NCBI GenBank assembly: GCA_016874775.1 | Contig: VGTJ01000007.1 | Coordinates: 1 to 63,139 of the forward strand | Direction: 5' to 3' | Origin: Deltaproteobacteria bacterium | Lineage (GTDB): Bacteria; Desulfobacterota; Binatia; Bin18 | Length of the DNA: 63,139 nucleotides | Translations under genes and position numbers: made by a program | The notes under the pieces: generated by a model | What the model was told of the DNA's origin: nothing | The model's database searches: none | Seen by the model: the letters and a program-made list of their open reading frames with translations, nothing else | Shown: positions 34,876 to 43,933 of the stretch, piece by piece | Layout: each line of letters starts with the position of its first letter | Numbering within the stretch: position 1 is the stretch's first letter

Positions 34876-35601
34876 CTACTGCCGACGTAATAACTGCGGG
34901 ATACGAATCAACATACCCGCAAGCAGGCGGGTATGTAGCCAACTGATCCGGACATTGTCCCGCAACATCCGAAAGTGTGACAATCCTTCTGCGGGATAGA
35001 AAACCCGAGTCTCAACATTTCGTATTGCAACACCTGCCCAGTAGAGACGAACGGCGATATCAGGCTCAAAGTCCATCCGCGCGCCGATGCGGTGCTGCTT
35101 GAGAAGGGCGACCGTTGCGGCAAGTGGGTACATACGAAACCCGAAGAGGGGGTCCCCGATTGCACAGGACAACGTCTCTCCCCAGACCAGCCACTGCGAA
35201 ATTTTCCGGCCAAAATAGCGTGCGAGCGGTACGTCTGCACCAAAAATAGGCTTGCCCAGAACCAGTGCTGTAGGATGGGCGCGAGCTTCCGCTAAGAAGC
35301 GTTCGATGTCTTGAGTATCGTGCTGGCCATCGGCATCAATTTGGATGGCATGGGAATATCCTTTGTCATACGTATGCGAGAAACCCGTACACAAGGCTTG
35401 TCCTTTACCACTATTCTGTTCGAGACGGAGGACCTGGACCCAGGTGTATCGTGCAGCGATATGGGCAAGGACTTGCTGTGTGGAGGTGTCGGACCCATCA
35501 TCGACAATAATGCACGGCAAACGATATGGGGCGAGATTGGCAACAACTGCAGCGATCGTGTCTTTATGATTATAGATCGGAATGAGAACACACGGATTCA
35601 T
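34876..35601 (-). CDS. GT2 glycosyltransferase of the polyene cluster
   Basis: 241 residues. GT-A motifs: VLIPIYNHKDTI, IIVDDGSD, IQIDADGQHD (metal DxD), and GARMDFEPDIAVRLYW. It is similar to dolichol-phosphate-mannose-synthase-like enzymes found in aryl polyene loci, where a sugar links pigment and lipid. ATG 35601 overlaps the upstream dehydratase stop (ATGA); the GTG at 35622 would create a longer overlap. It is the last gene of the first minus-strand block. Confidence 0.9.
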   Translation of the reverse strand: MNPCVLIPIYNHKDTIAAVVANLAPYRLPCIIVDDGSDTSTQQVLAHIAARYTWVQVLRLEQNSGKGQALCTGFSHTYDKGYSHAIQIDADGQHDTQDIERFLAEARAHPTALVLGKPIFGADVPLARYFGRKISQWLVWGETLSCAIGDPLFGFRMYPLAATVALLKQHRIGARMDFEPDIAVRLYWAGVAIRNVETRVFYPAEGLSHFRMLRDNVRISWLHTRLLAGMLIRIPQLLRRQ

Positions 35602-35963
35602 GCTGGGTTCACAAGCAGACACCCAGAGGCGAAACGGTGGGTGTCGGTATAAATCTCATACTGCCAACTTGCAGGTTGTGGTACGTAGTTCAGTTCAAGG
35701 GTGCACGCTTGTCCAGGAAAGAGGGGGCGTGAGAATTTGACATCCTTCATCGCCTGAATGTGTAACGGCGCTCCTGTATAGATTTGAATGTAGTCGATAA
35801 CCCATTTCAACTGGCACACTCCAGCGACAATTGGCACTTGGGGAAAATGCCCATCGAGGTACAACAAATCTTCGGGGATATACAAACGCAGGAGATATCC
35901 GTTGCTTGTGCGTTCCGTATCTAGAAGTTGTGGATGGGAAGGGCGAGATGGTGTCCCGGACAT
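35598..35963 (-). CDS. Short hotdog 3-hydroxyacyl-ACP dehydratase (ApeI-like)
   Basis: 121 residues, one hotdog domain. LDGHFPQVPIVAGVCQLKW carries the catalytic His and the helix seen in FabA/FabZ relatives. It resembles ApeI, which pairs with the ApeP-type subunit as a heterodimer in characterised aryl polyene systems. Here the ApeP-like partner is 5.5 kb away in the other block. It is sandwiched between the membrane protein (3-base gap) and GT2 (4-base overlap). Confidence 0.88.
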   Translation of the reverse strand: MSGTPSRPSHPQLLDTERTSNGYLLRLYIPEDLLYLDGHFPQVPIVAGVCQLKWVIDYIQIYTGAPLHIQAMKDVKFSRPLFPGQACTLELNYVPQPASWQYEIYTDTHRFASGCLLVNPA

Positions 35964-35966
35964 GCC

Positions 35967-36575
35967 TTATTCCTTCGGAGGAAAGATCCTTTTAAAGAAC
36001 GCGTCCGTTGGTGCTCCTACATAGCGGCGAAATCGCCAGTAACGGTAACACAACTCTCCCACAAATAATAATCCGAGGAGGCAGTAGGAAATAAGGCCAT
36101 TGTACAAGCTCCAGGTTTCAAGGCTGCTGCAACAGGCGGTGAGGCCGGCAATCGTGGCATTGAAGGCAAAAAATCCGACCCATATACCAGTCACCAAGCG
36201 ACAATAACGAACCGCCTCAGCAGAGAGGACGCTGGAGTACGTGGTGGCGAAGATCTCGACGATACTCGGCGGACGCAACAAACTATACGCGAACGAGGCG
36301 CCGAAGTTAAGAGAAATAAGAAGGGGAAGGTAGAGAATAGCACGTGATTGATTGAACAGTGCGCTAACGAAACTCAGCACGACCGTGCCAATGACAGGCA
36401 CGAGCAAGCGTGTATGTCCTCCGTTTGGTCGCATATACAGGAAGTTCGCTACCGCCCCGAGCCCCAAGATAAGAGCGATGAGGCGAGGAGAGAACCTTTG
36501 CAACCCCGCGTACATCACCAGGGGATAGAAAAGAAAGAGGCAGGTAACCAAGACCCGAAGCGTTTTTCCCAACAT
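35967..36575 (-). CDS. COG4648-type polytopic membrane protein of the polyene cluster
   Basis: 202 residues, about five to six hydrophobic helices (LRVLVTCLFLFYPLVMYAGL, LIALILGLGAVANFLY, LLVPVIGTVVLSFVSALF, and others) and a basic C terminus. Proteins like this occur in most aryl polyene loci with unknown role, possibly in lipid attachment or pump assembly. ATG 36575 is preferred over a TTG at 36602. It lies between ACP-1 and the ApeI-like gene. Confidence 0.78.
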   Translation of the reverse strand: MLGKTLRVLVTCLFLFYPLVMYAGLQRFSPRLIALILGLGAVANFLYMRPNGGHTRLLVPVIGTVVLSFVSALFNQSRAILYLPLLISLNFGASFAYSLLRPPSIVEIFATTYSSVLSAEAVRYCRLVTGIWVGFFAFNATIAGLTACCSSLETWSLYNGLISYCLLGLLFVGELCYRYWRFRRYVGAPTDAFFKRIFPPKE

Positions 36576-36635
36576 CGCGGAGGTATGCCTCTCATGACAC
36601 AATGAGGGGAGAAGACAGCATACACCCAGTGTGTC

Positions 36636-36884
36636 TTACCGATTCATTCGGTAGTGAACAATATCAACGGCGTCACCAATTGTGCGAATTGCACGGAGTT
36701 CTTCTTCTTGCAGACTGATGCCAGTTTCGACTCCTAACTTGACGGCAAGCTCAACCGCATCCAGGCTGTCAAAATCGAGGTCTTTATACAAGTGCGCCTC
36801 CAGCGTAATGTTCCGCTCCTCGACTTCAAACACTTCGACCAGTATTTCTCGCATCCGGGCAAAAATGGCGTCTTTTGTCTTCAT
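36636..36884 (-). CDS. Acyl carrier protein (ACP-1)
   Basis: 82 residues, four-helix acidic ACP. The phosphopantetheine Ser is in DFDSLDAVE. It carries the growing polyene chain. ATG 36884 overlaps the acyltransferase stop by 4 bases. No phosphopantetheinyl transferase is encoded nearby, so a general one must act. Confidence 0.93.
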   Translation of the reverse strand: MKTKDAIFARMREILVEVFEVEERNITLEAHLYKDLDFDSLDAVELAVKLGVETGISLQEEELRAIRTIGDAVDIVHYRMNR

Positions 36885-37741
36885 TGGAGGGGTCCTCCAA
36901 TGGGGAGTGGTGTCCCAGCAGCTTCAGAGATGTTTTCCTCTGAGGGGTCTAGGGCAGAAGATTTTGCCATATGCAGTTCTTGACGGAAAAAATTCTCCCA
37001 ATACGAGGTCAACGCCCGGGCCTGAAGAGGGAGGTGTTTCTTTTCAGTGACAGCAGTCGGAATCTCAAGCGAAGGGAAAAATCGTAAGGTCAAGTCGATC
37101 GGGCGGGAAGGAACGGTATACCACGGGTCCCCTTTATGAAGGGTAGGTGGCTCACAGGTGACGGCAACCGGGACCACTGCGGCCCCGGTCCGAAGCGCAA
37201 TTTGTGCAGCGCCGCGTGAAAATCGCTGGAGGCCTTCGAGAGGGGAACGTGTTCCTTCAGGAAAAATCAGGAGCGAAAAACCAGCGTGCAACCGCTGCGC
37301 GCATTCTGCCATGAATTCGCTAGAATCATGCGCGACATAACCGGCTGCTTGTAGGAGCCTGCCGAAGTATACGTTCTGTAAAAGTGACTTTTTGACAATG
37401 CATTGGCAGTTTGGGAGGCTACTCATGATTGCGACGACATCGATTAACGTCGGATGGTTGGCAATAAAAAGTGCCCCCTTTCTTGAGGACACGTGTTCGA
37501 GCCCGTGCACCTGAAAAGAGGAAATCGGATTTAACATCTGCATGTACCGCATAAAAAACTTGAACGCATAATGAATGAGTAGCAGAGTTCTGCGTTCCCT
37601 CTGTGCTGGTGTCGCCGAGAGGAGCAGAATCAACGGCAATGCTGTGACCGTCAGGATGAGGCCCCCGCAGAGGAATGTAAGAAAACATACCCCTGTCATC
37701 ACCACTCGCCATTTCCGCGCGAGGTTGAGCTTACCTAGCAT
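36881..37741 (-). CDS. Lysophospholipid-type acyltransferase (PlsC family)
   Basis: 286 residues. N-terminal membrane helix (VVMTGVCFLTFLCGGLILTVTA is cut by charged ends), catalytic NHPTLID (HX4D), FPEGTRSPLEG and a late VPVAVTCEPP. It transfers an acyl group, here probably from ACP, onto a glycerol- or sugar-lipid acceptor, attaching the polyene to its anchor. A second, LpxL-type acyltransferase sits in the plus-strand arm, so two acylation steps are likely. A gap of 161 bases separates it from ACP-2. Confidence 0.9.
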   Translation of the reverse strand: MLGKLNLARKWRVVMTGVCFLTFLCGGLILTVTALPLILLLSATPAQRERRTLLLIHYAFKFFMRYMQMLNPISSFQVHGLEHVSSRKGALFIANHPTLIDVVAIMSSLPNCQCIVKKSLLQNVYFGRLLQAAGYVAHDSSEFMAECAQRLHAGFSLLIFPEGTRSPLEGLQRFSRGAAQIALRTGAAVVPVAVTCEPPTLHKGDPWYTVPSRPIDLTLRFFPSLEIPTAVTEKKHLPLQARALTSYWENFFRQELHMAKSSALDPSEENISEAAGTPLPIGGPLQ

Positions 37742-37902
37742 GGCTTAGAGACCCTCGTTCTCCCTCGTCCACACTCCGCGACGCACTCCCCCGAAAAGCG
37801 TGTGGGTTCTGCATTCCCCGTCTCGTCTTCTACTATGTTCTCATAAGCAACTGTCATTCAGCAAGGGCCTACCATCGCGCCTTCTCCTGTGCCGCGAGGT
37901 TT

Positions 37903-38166
37903 TCACTGTTTGACCGCGGCAGCACGCTGTTTCGCTTTGACATAGGCAGAGAAGGTGTCGAGAGAATTGACCAAACTCGGAGAGAGGTCGTCCTCTTCTA
38001 CGATGATGTGAAACTTATTCTCGACCTGAGTGATGATTTCCATGAGACCGATAGAATCAATCCCTAACTGGGTAATCAAATCGTTTTCGCCGATTTGTGC
38101 CGGGGCAATTGGCAACCGCAGCGTGTCAACCAATAGCTCACGGAGGGCACTTTTGATCTCTTCCAT
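37903..38166 (-). CDS. Acyl carrier protein (ACP-2)
   Basis: 87 residues. Phosphopantetheine Ser in LGIDSIGLMEI, less acidic and longer at the C terminus (KAKQRAAAVKQ) than ACP-1. It lies 4 bases after the AMP-ligase, suggesting that it is the ACP loaded with the aryl starter. Confidence 0.92.
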   Translation of the reverse strand: MEEIKSALRELLVDTLRLPIAPAQIGENDLITQLGIDSIGLMEIITQVENKFHIIVEEDDLSPSLVNSLDTFSAYVKAKQRAAAVKQ

Positions 38167-38170
38167 GTGG

Positions 38171-39595
38171 CTACTCTTCTTTCGATTTTTCAGACTCGTA
38201 CAGCTTCGTAGGGCTGGCGCTTCTTATGAAACGTGAACGGTCGGGTTTTCCTCCGCTGGTTCGCGGAAAGTGTTCATAGAAGTGCCACACCGTCGGGAGT
38301 TTATATGACTCAAGATATTGTGCCGCATGTCGTCGCACGTGCTCAATAGTGAGTCGCGTCGTGGCGGTTTCAATATGGGCCTCAACAATGTCTTCTCCAT
38401 AGGCATCCCGTCTGCCGACAACAACAACATCTGTTACTTCAGGATGATTTTTGAGCGCACGTTCGACTTCAGCGGGTTGGATAAAACGTCCCCCTCGACG
38501 AAGGCCATCCCCTAGTCGTCCTGTCACAGTGATCCACCCGTTTGCATCCTGAGTGGCGAAATCACCAGTAGAATACCACCCATCTGGGCTGACGCGACTC
38601 GCATCGATTGCGGTAGGGGAGACGTACCCGAGAAACGGTGCGGTCACACGTATGAATAAGGAACCAGGTCGCTCGTCTCCCATAATTGCGGCTTCGACCC
38701 CTGGGAGTGCACTCCCGGTGACACCGTCAGGAACAACTTGCCCAATCGTCCCCAATGTTGCCCCGGTTTCCGAGCTGCCATAATTGCGTGCTGGCACGCG
38801 ACCAAGCCGGTCCACCACGTGACGTTCAAGTTCTGGAGAAACAGGGCCAGCGCCAATGACAATGTGTTGTAGGTTCTGTGGTTGTGCTCCTCCATCGCGA
38901 AACGCTGCGCACAACAACCGAGCTGAGGCTGGAACGAGAGGTACGATCGACGCCACTCCTTCACGCAGCAAACGTTGCGCTACACGAGGAACAAAACGAG
39001 GAGTGAGATAGAGCGTGCACCCTGAGACGAGCGCGCCACCAAGTGCAAGACCGAGCACAAAGGCGTGGCAGAGCGGCAGAGCGACTAAAATGCGATCCGC
39101 GGGTGCAAAGCCGAATCCATGTAAGTAGCGCTCACCTTCAATGAGGAGGCTTTCATCTGAACGTAAGGCTAAGCGAGGTACCCCGGTTGAACCTGAGGTT
39201 GGTAAACAGAAGCCAGCACGTTCTGGAAAGTGCCGACGCTTTCCAGCGGGATTGGTGAGGGTGCCTATGCCGTGTGTTGCATCAAACACATAAAACGGCC
39301 CGACAGTCTCACCGAGTTCATGCCATTGTTCTGTTGTGGTTTCTGGGGAAAACGGAATGACGACGAGTCCTGCGGCTCGTGCCGCTAAGAAACTGAACAC
39401 CCATGTGGAGGTGTTCAGTCCGTGAATGACGACGGGCGAACCATTTGCGGCACTGTGAAATTGATGAGCCAGCTTGGTGATCTGTTCAGCCGCGCTTCTA
39501 TATGTGTAGGACTGCTCGCCGTCAAGAAAAATCCCTTCTGGATAGATTTGGGCAGTACGGAGAAATGTGCGCACGAGTGCAGAATCGGTGTTCAT
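38171..39595 (-). CDS. AMP-dependent acyl/aryl-ACP ligase
   Basis: 474 residues, ANL superfamily. P-loop LPTSGSTGVP, NYGSSETGA and YSTGDFA, and the C-terminal-domain catalytic Lys in SGGKPDRSRF are present. It activates a carboxylic acid as acyl-AMP and loads it on ACP; in aryl polyene loci the substrate is a hydroxybenzoate or coumarate-like acid. It is somewhat short in the N-terminal domain. It heads the first minus-strand block with ACP-2 immediately after it. No gene for making the aryl acid is nearby. Confidence 0.9.
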   Translation of the reverse strand: MNTDSALVRTFLRTAQIYPEGIFLDGEQSYTYRSAAEQITKLAHQFHSAANGSPVVIHGLNTSTWVFSFLAARAAGLVVIPFSPETTTEQWHELGETVGPFYVFDATHGIGTLTNPAGKRRHFPERAGFCLPTSGSTGVPRLALRSDESLLIEGERYLHGFGFAPADRILVALPLCHAFVLGLALGGALVSGCTLYLTPRFVPRVAQRLLREGVASIVPLVPASARLLCAAFRDGGAQPQNLQHIVIGAGPVSPELERHVVDRLGRVPARNYGSSETGATLGTIGQVVPDGVTGSALPGVEAAIMGDERPGSLFIRVTAPFLGYVSPTAIDASRVSPDGWYSTGDFATQDANGWITVTGRLGDGLRRGGRFIQPAEVERALKNHPEVTDVVVVGRRDAYGEDIVEAHIETATTRLTIEHVRRHAAQYLESYKLPTVWHFYEHFPRTSGGKPDRSRFIRSASPTKLYESEKSKEE

Positions 39596-39703
39596 GATCG
39601 ACGACGGAGGGCAACTCTAGAAATGCAGCAGGAAGCATGTCGAGTTACGCATATGGGTTCCTTCCCTAGTGAAAAGGTAATGGTGTGAAGGTAAGGAATA
39701 GCT

Positions 39704-39788
39704 GTCATGGCGAGGAGCGTGAGTGACGAAGCAATCTCGCTGTTAGCAGAAGAGAACCAAGAGATTGCTTCGCTGCGCTCGCCATGAC
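39704..39788. repeat. Dispersed inverted repeat GTCATGGCGAG...CTCGCCATGAC
   Basis: The ends GTCATGGCGAG and CTCGCCATGAC are exact complements, and internal GAAGCAATCTC and GAGATTGCTTC are complements too. It is a MITE/REP-like element upstream of the AMP-ligase operon, about 110 bases before its start, and may influence its promoter. Confidence 0.8.
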
Positions 39789-39866
39789 GTTGCCGCTTCA
39801 CTTCATGTCATTGCCCTGATGGAGAAAGAGAATCGGCATCATAATCCACATCTGGTTCGATTTTCC

Positions 39867-40319
39867 TTACTTCAGCTTGACCACTGTTCCCTTGAAGGCC
39901 ACACCCGCCATGATGGCGCCTGCTCCGCACTGGAATTCGGTGGCACTGACGAACTCCTTATCTCGATAGTTGCTTTTGATATCGATTACGGCATCGCCAC
40001 CCTCTTTCAGGGCTCGTTCTTGCAACGACTTAATAGCCGAGAAGAAATTCCAGTGGCACGCTTCTTTATCTGATTTGTTAAAAGCATTGGTTTTCTTGTT
40101 CGTGCGAAATTCCCCGAACGATTTCGCAACTTCCGGGTGTGGCTGACCTGCGAAAAAAAGTTTCACATCTTTTTGTATTACTGACTTTTGTTCGCCTTCT
40201 TGCAAGGCCTCTTGAATGCTCAAGTTCAGTAGGGTATCGCGTGCCGCAGTTGGGGTCGCAAAAAAAGCGCTCATCGCTAAAGCGACAAAGAAAAACAATG
40301 GACGGTGTGATCGCTGCAT
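39867..40319 (-). CDS. Exported protein, YbjQ-like fold suspected
   Basis: 150 residues. Signal peptide (FFFVALAMSAFFATPTAA). The mature part has KDVKLFFAGQPHPEV, ALKEGGDAVIDIKSNY and GAGAIMAGVAFKGTVVKL. Homologues are often labelled 'excinuclease ATPase subunit', which the sequence does not justify. The GGDAVIDIKSNY part recalls YbjQ-type pentamer proteins. It lies between the two arms of the pigment cluster and may be unrelated to it. Confidence 0.7.
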   Translation of the reverse strand: MQRSHRPLFFFVALAMSAFFATPTAARDTLLNLSIQEALQEGEQKSVIQKDVKLFFAGQPHPEVAKSFGEFRTNKKTNAFNKSDKEACHWNFFSAIKSLQERALKEGGDAVIDIKSNYRDKEFVSATEFQCGAGAIMAGVAFKGTVVKLK

Positions 40320-40537
40320 TTTTTCCTCCTCCTCATTGCACGAACGATGATGATGATGCTACCTAAAGCTGCATACGTCAAAAGGGCGAGCCCATGCCCC
40401 GAGAAAGCCTGACAAGCTCACCAACTTCCGTGTGAATTGTCAAGGTGTTGTTCTCGTGCCAGATCCATTGAGAGATGAGCTCGTGTTCTCTATAGTGTCA
40501 CAAAACGGCGTATCGCCTTCTTTGTTATTCCGTTGTT

Positions 40538-41467
40538 ATGTCACCGGAAACGCATCTTGTGTCATCTCCACCGAAGTCCAGGTGGTATACCCACTCGTAT
40601 GATGGGCGAACGCTCTATCAGTTTGTCGCGCTATGTGCGCCGTTGCTTCCTCGCGCACTTCGTTTTGGCATAGCGAGAGTCGTGGCGGATTTTTATCAAC
40701 GCCGTATGCCCGCGGAGTATACCGCAGTCCAGCGCAATCTTGCACACATTCTTCCTGACGCTGATCCTGCCACCATTCAACAAACCGTGCGGTCACTGTT
40801 TCGTCATTTTGCCTACTATTTTGCTGACCTATTGTCCCTCAACCGTCAATCCGTAGAAGTCCAACAGCGACACGTCCGTCACATCCACAATTTTGCGCGA
40901 TTCCAGCCGATCCTGGAGGCACATCAAGGATTTGTCGCAGCGACGGCGCATTTGGGGAATTGGGAACTCGCGGGACGGTTGCTCAGTCCTTTTGGGAAAA
41001 CCGTGCACGTGATCATCTCTCCTGAGCAACACGCTGTTGTACGGCGCCTCCTCCAGGGCGAGAATCAATCTCCCTCACTTCGTTTTGTTTCTAACGATAA
41101 TACTGGTGGATTCGTCCAATTGCTTATGGCTCTCCGCCGTGGTGATGTGGTGGCTGTGCAGATGGACCGCGCGACCGGCCATCGCAGTGATATCGCTGTC
41201 GACTTCTTTGGGAAACCTGTCGAGTTTCCTGTTGGGCCTTTTATTTTGGCCCGCGCGGCTGGAGTGCCAGTTATCCCGTTTTTCTGCTTGCTGCGGCCCG
41301 ACTATTTCTACGAGATGCATATTGGAGAAGTGATTCCAGTCGAGCGTGGAGGCGAAGACGTCGCGCTTCGTCAGATGGTTCGCGTCCTGGAGCATTATAT
41401 CGCTATGGCTCCTGACCAGTGGTTTAATTTTTATGACGTCTGGAATACTCCCGCTGCAACCCACTGA
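40538..41467 (+). CDS. LpxL/HtrB-like lipid acyltransferase
   Basis: 309 residues. The HX4E motif HLGNWE is at about 138-143, with a short N-terminal hydrophobic segment and VPVIPFFCLLRPD late, as in lauroyl acyltransferase-like proteins. Such an enzyme is a constant member of aryl polyene loci and is thought to help make the lipid anchor, not lipid A. It opens the plus-strand arm, and its last 35 bases overlap the first codons of the next ketosynthase, so they are likely co-translated. Confidence 0.88.
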   Translation: MSPETHLVSSPPKSRWYTHSYDGRTLYQFVALCAPLLPRALRFGIARVVADFYQRRMPAEYTAVQRNLAHILPDADPATIQQTVRSLFRHFAYYFADLLSLNRQSVEVQQRHVRHIHNFARFQPILEAHQGFVAATAHLGNWELAGRLLSPFGKTVHVIISPEQHAVVRRLLQGENQSPSLRFVSNDNTGGFVQLLMALRRGDVVAVQMDRATGHRSDIAVDFFGKPVEFPVGPFILARAAGVPVIPFFCLLRPDYFYEMHIGEVIPVERGGEDVALRQMVRVLEHYIAMAPDQWFNFYDVWNTPAATH

Positions 41468-42653
41468 TCAGATCGCAATTACCGGCATGGGCGTCGTGAG
41501 CCCGATCGGTCAAGATGTGAGTTCGTATTGGTCGGGATTGGTCAATGGTGCCTGTGGTATCTCTCGGATCGAGCGGTTTTCCACCGACGGCCTGCGCGTG
41601 CAAAACGGCGGAGAAATCAAAGCTCTGCGGGAGTTGGTCGGACCTGCTGCATCTCCGTTGCCAGAGTGTCGAGCCTCGCAATTTCTCATTGCTGCGGCTA
41701 GCGAAGCGCTGCAGATGGCTCAATGGAATAACGTGACACGTAGTGACCAGCGCCTGGGAATCGTCATTGGCACGGCTTTGGGGGGCATTGGCCAAGCCGA
41801 ACGGCTTCTGGATAAACCCCATGACCTTCATGCGTTGACTGGGGCACCATATGACGGTCCTACGCGTCATCTGGCACATTGGTTCCGGGTCACTGGTCCG
41901 GTTATGACGATCTCAACTGCGTGCGCGTCAGGAGCAACCAGCCTTGGTATTGCGGCGGATCTGCTGCGTGCTGGAACTGTGAGTGCGGTTCTCGCTGGTG
42001 GCGTCGATATCCTCTGTCGCTTTGTTATGCAGGGCTTCAACCGCATGCGGTCATTGACGCGCGATAAAGTACGTCCGTTTGACCGCCGCCGCAGCGGCCT
42101 TTTATTAGGCGAAGGCGCAGGCCTCGTTGTCTTGGAGCGAGCCTCTACCGCGCGACAACGAGGCATCTCTCCATTGGCACTCCTGCGTGGCCATGCCAGT
42201 TGCGCTGACGGTTCCCATATCAGTGCGCCTGATACCGCAGGGCGCGGACTCGAACACACGATACGGTTGGCTATGCAGAATGCTGAAGTGACCCCTGAGC
42301 ACATCGACTTTATCAGTGCCCATGGCACTGGCACTCCTCAGAATGATCGTGTTGAGACGAGTGTTTTTAAAAAAGTTCTTGGCTCACGTGCGTATGCGAT
42401 ACCGGTGAATTCGATCAAAGCACACATGGGCCATACGATGGGAGCCGCAGCAACGTTGGAAACCATCATGTGTGTCCTGGCCTCGCGTCACGGACAGATT
42501 CCACCGACATTGAACTATGGCGAACCGGATCCGGAGTGTGACCTCGATTATGTGCCAGGAAGCACCCGCGTGTTTCGTCCGCGCATCAGTCTCAAAACTG
42601 CGGCTGGATTTGCCGGGTGTAATGCCTGTCTTGTGCTTGAGGGAGTCGTATGA
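41433..42653 (+). CDS. Beta-ketoacyl-ACP synthase, active (KS-2)
   Basis: 406 residues. Complete triad: C164 (ISTACASG), H297 (SAHGTGT), H334 (HMGHTMGA). It probably initiates or elongates the polyene chain together with the Cys-less partner encoded next. ATG 41433 overlaps the acyltransferase gene by 35 bases. Its stop overlaps the partner start by 4 bases (ATGA), which suggests a fixed KS/CLF stoichiometry. Confidence 0.92.
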   Translation: MTSGILPLQPTDQIAITGMGVVSPIGQDVSSYWSGLVNGACGISRIERFSTDGLRVQNGGEIKALRELVGPAASPLPECRASQFLIAAASEALQMAQWNNVTRSDQRLGIVIGTALGGIGQAERLLDKPHDLHALTGAPYDGPTRHLAHWFRVTGPVMTISTACASGATSLGIAADLLRAGTVSAVLAGGVDILCRFVMQGFNRMRSLTRDKVRPFDRRRSGLLLGEGAGLVVLERASTARQRGISPLALLRGHASCADGSHISAPDTAGRGLEHTIRLAMQNAEVTPEHIDFISAHGTGTPQNDRVETSVFKKVLGSRAYAIPVNSIKAHMGHTMGAAATLETIMCVLASRHGQIPPTLNYGEPDPECDLDYVPGSTRVFRPRISLKTAAGFAGCNACLVLEGVV

Positions 42654-43597
42654 TGTTTCGCGGTGTCAGTCTGGCCACTGGCTGGGGGGAAGGTCTGCAC
42701 AGTCTGCCCAAGGATGCCGTGGCTGCAGCCGCAGGGAAGCAGATCCTGCCTTTGCCAACACTAATAGTTGATGATGATCGACTCCGTCGAGCCACGCGAG
42801 AATGCCTCTTGGCTATTGCTGCAGTTGAGACCGCTTTGCGCCACAGCCCGTGGTCGGCTGCTGATCTGGCTGGGCAGCGGACGGCGCTCGTGTATGCCAG
42901 TGCCTCCTCATATATCTCAGCCAACTGGTCATTTTTACATGCCGATGCCAGTAGCGTTGTCTATTTTCCCTACACTGCACCCAGTGCCGTTCCTGGCGAA
43001 GTGAGCATGTATTTCAACATCACTGGCCCCTATCTTTCCTTTCTCAGTGGCGCGAATGCCGGGCTTGAGGCGCTGTGGCACGCCGTGACGCTCCTCAACA
43101 CTGGCCAATGTGAGCGGGCACTGGTGCTGGTGGTAGAAACCTTCAGCGAGTGCGAAGAGCTTTTTCTCCTCACCCGGAGGTTGGTCAGCTTTCCCTTGGT
43201 GGAAACGACCCTGTGTGTACTCCTGGAGCGTCATCCTACGCTTGGAACAGTGAGTTATGACGCTGGAAACGCGACGAATGGCGGACTGGTGCACGCATTG
43301 GCCACGTCTGCTCTGTTTCAGGCCGTGCAGGAGAGACAGGGAACGCCAGCTCTCGCCCTCTGCGGCCCAACATTGCGCGACGGTCATGAGATTGCTCGGC
43401 AACTGCAAACACACTGGCCGTTAGTCGCAGATCTTCCACTTGCGGTAGTGAATGCGCGGACCGGTACGTGTCTCGCTGCCACGCCGCTCGTTGGTTTGCT
43501 CCTCGCCCTTGCGGAAACGCAACGCGAGCAGATACTATGTATTTCGCACTGGGGAGAGGCCTGGTCGATGGTGGGCTGGCCGCGTGGTTCTCTCTAG
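42650..43597 (+). CDS. Ketosynthase-like protein lacking the catalytic Cys (chain-length-factor-like)
   Basis: 315 residues, shorter than an active ketosynthase. The N-terminal thiolase half is recognisable (LVYASASSYI, ITGPYLSFLSGANAG). Where Cys should be there is G134 (SGANAG), and the C-terminal half with both catalytic His is strongly reduced. It is the counterpart of ApeC-type chain length factors that pair with a ketosynthase. It is directly coupled to KS-2 by overlap. Confidence 0.85.
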   Translation: MMFRGVSLATGWGEGLHSLPKDAVAAAAGKQILPLPTLIVDDDRLRRATRECLLAIAAVETALRHSPWSAADLAGQRTALVYASASSYISANWSFLHADASSVVYFPYTAPSAVPGEVSMYFNITGPYLSFLSGANAGLEALWHAVTLLNTGQCERALVLVVETFSECEELFLLTRRLVSFPLVETTLCVLLERHPTLGTVSYDAGNATNGGLVHALATSALFQAVQERQGTPALALCGPTLRDGHEIARQLQTHWPLVADLPLAVVNARTGTCLAATPLVGLLLALAETQREQILCISHWGEAWSMVGWPRGSL

Positions 43598-43642
43598 ACA
43601 ACGCGTTTGGGGGAAAAGTCGAGATCAGACGGGGTGCGCGTG

Positions 43643-43933
43643 ATGACACAAGAAGCGATTATTGGCGAGGTGAGAAAAATGCTCTCTCAGCGACTTCGTG
43701 TCGCGCCGGAGCGCGTTGCTGCTCTTGAACCGGATTCTCCATTGCTCCGGGGTGGTCTGGGACTTGATTCGCTTGATTGTATCGAACTGCTCTTAGGGCT
43801 AGAGGACGAGTTCGGCTTGCAATTTAGTGAAGATGCAGACGAGGGGTGGATCGAACATTTCTCCAGTCTAGAAAAAATATCACAGCTGGTTATTCACATG
43901 AAGGCCGAACTGCCAGGAGAACGTCTGCGGTGA
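43643..43933 (+). CDS. Acyl carrier protein (ACP-3) between ketosynthases
   Basis: 96 residues. The phosphopantetheine Ser is in GLGLDSLDCIELL. The C-terminal helix is longer than in ACP-1. ATG 43643 is used. Its stop overlaps the KS-3 GTG start (GTGA). A third ACP in the elongation arm is unusual for this cluster type, where two are standard. Confidence 0.9.
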   Translation: MTQEAIIGEVRKMLSQRLRVAPERVAALEPDSPLLRGGLGLDSLDCIELLLGLEDEFGLQFSEDADEGWIEHFSSLEKISQLVIHMKAELPGERLR

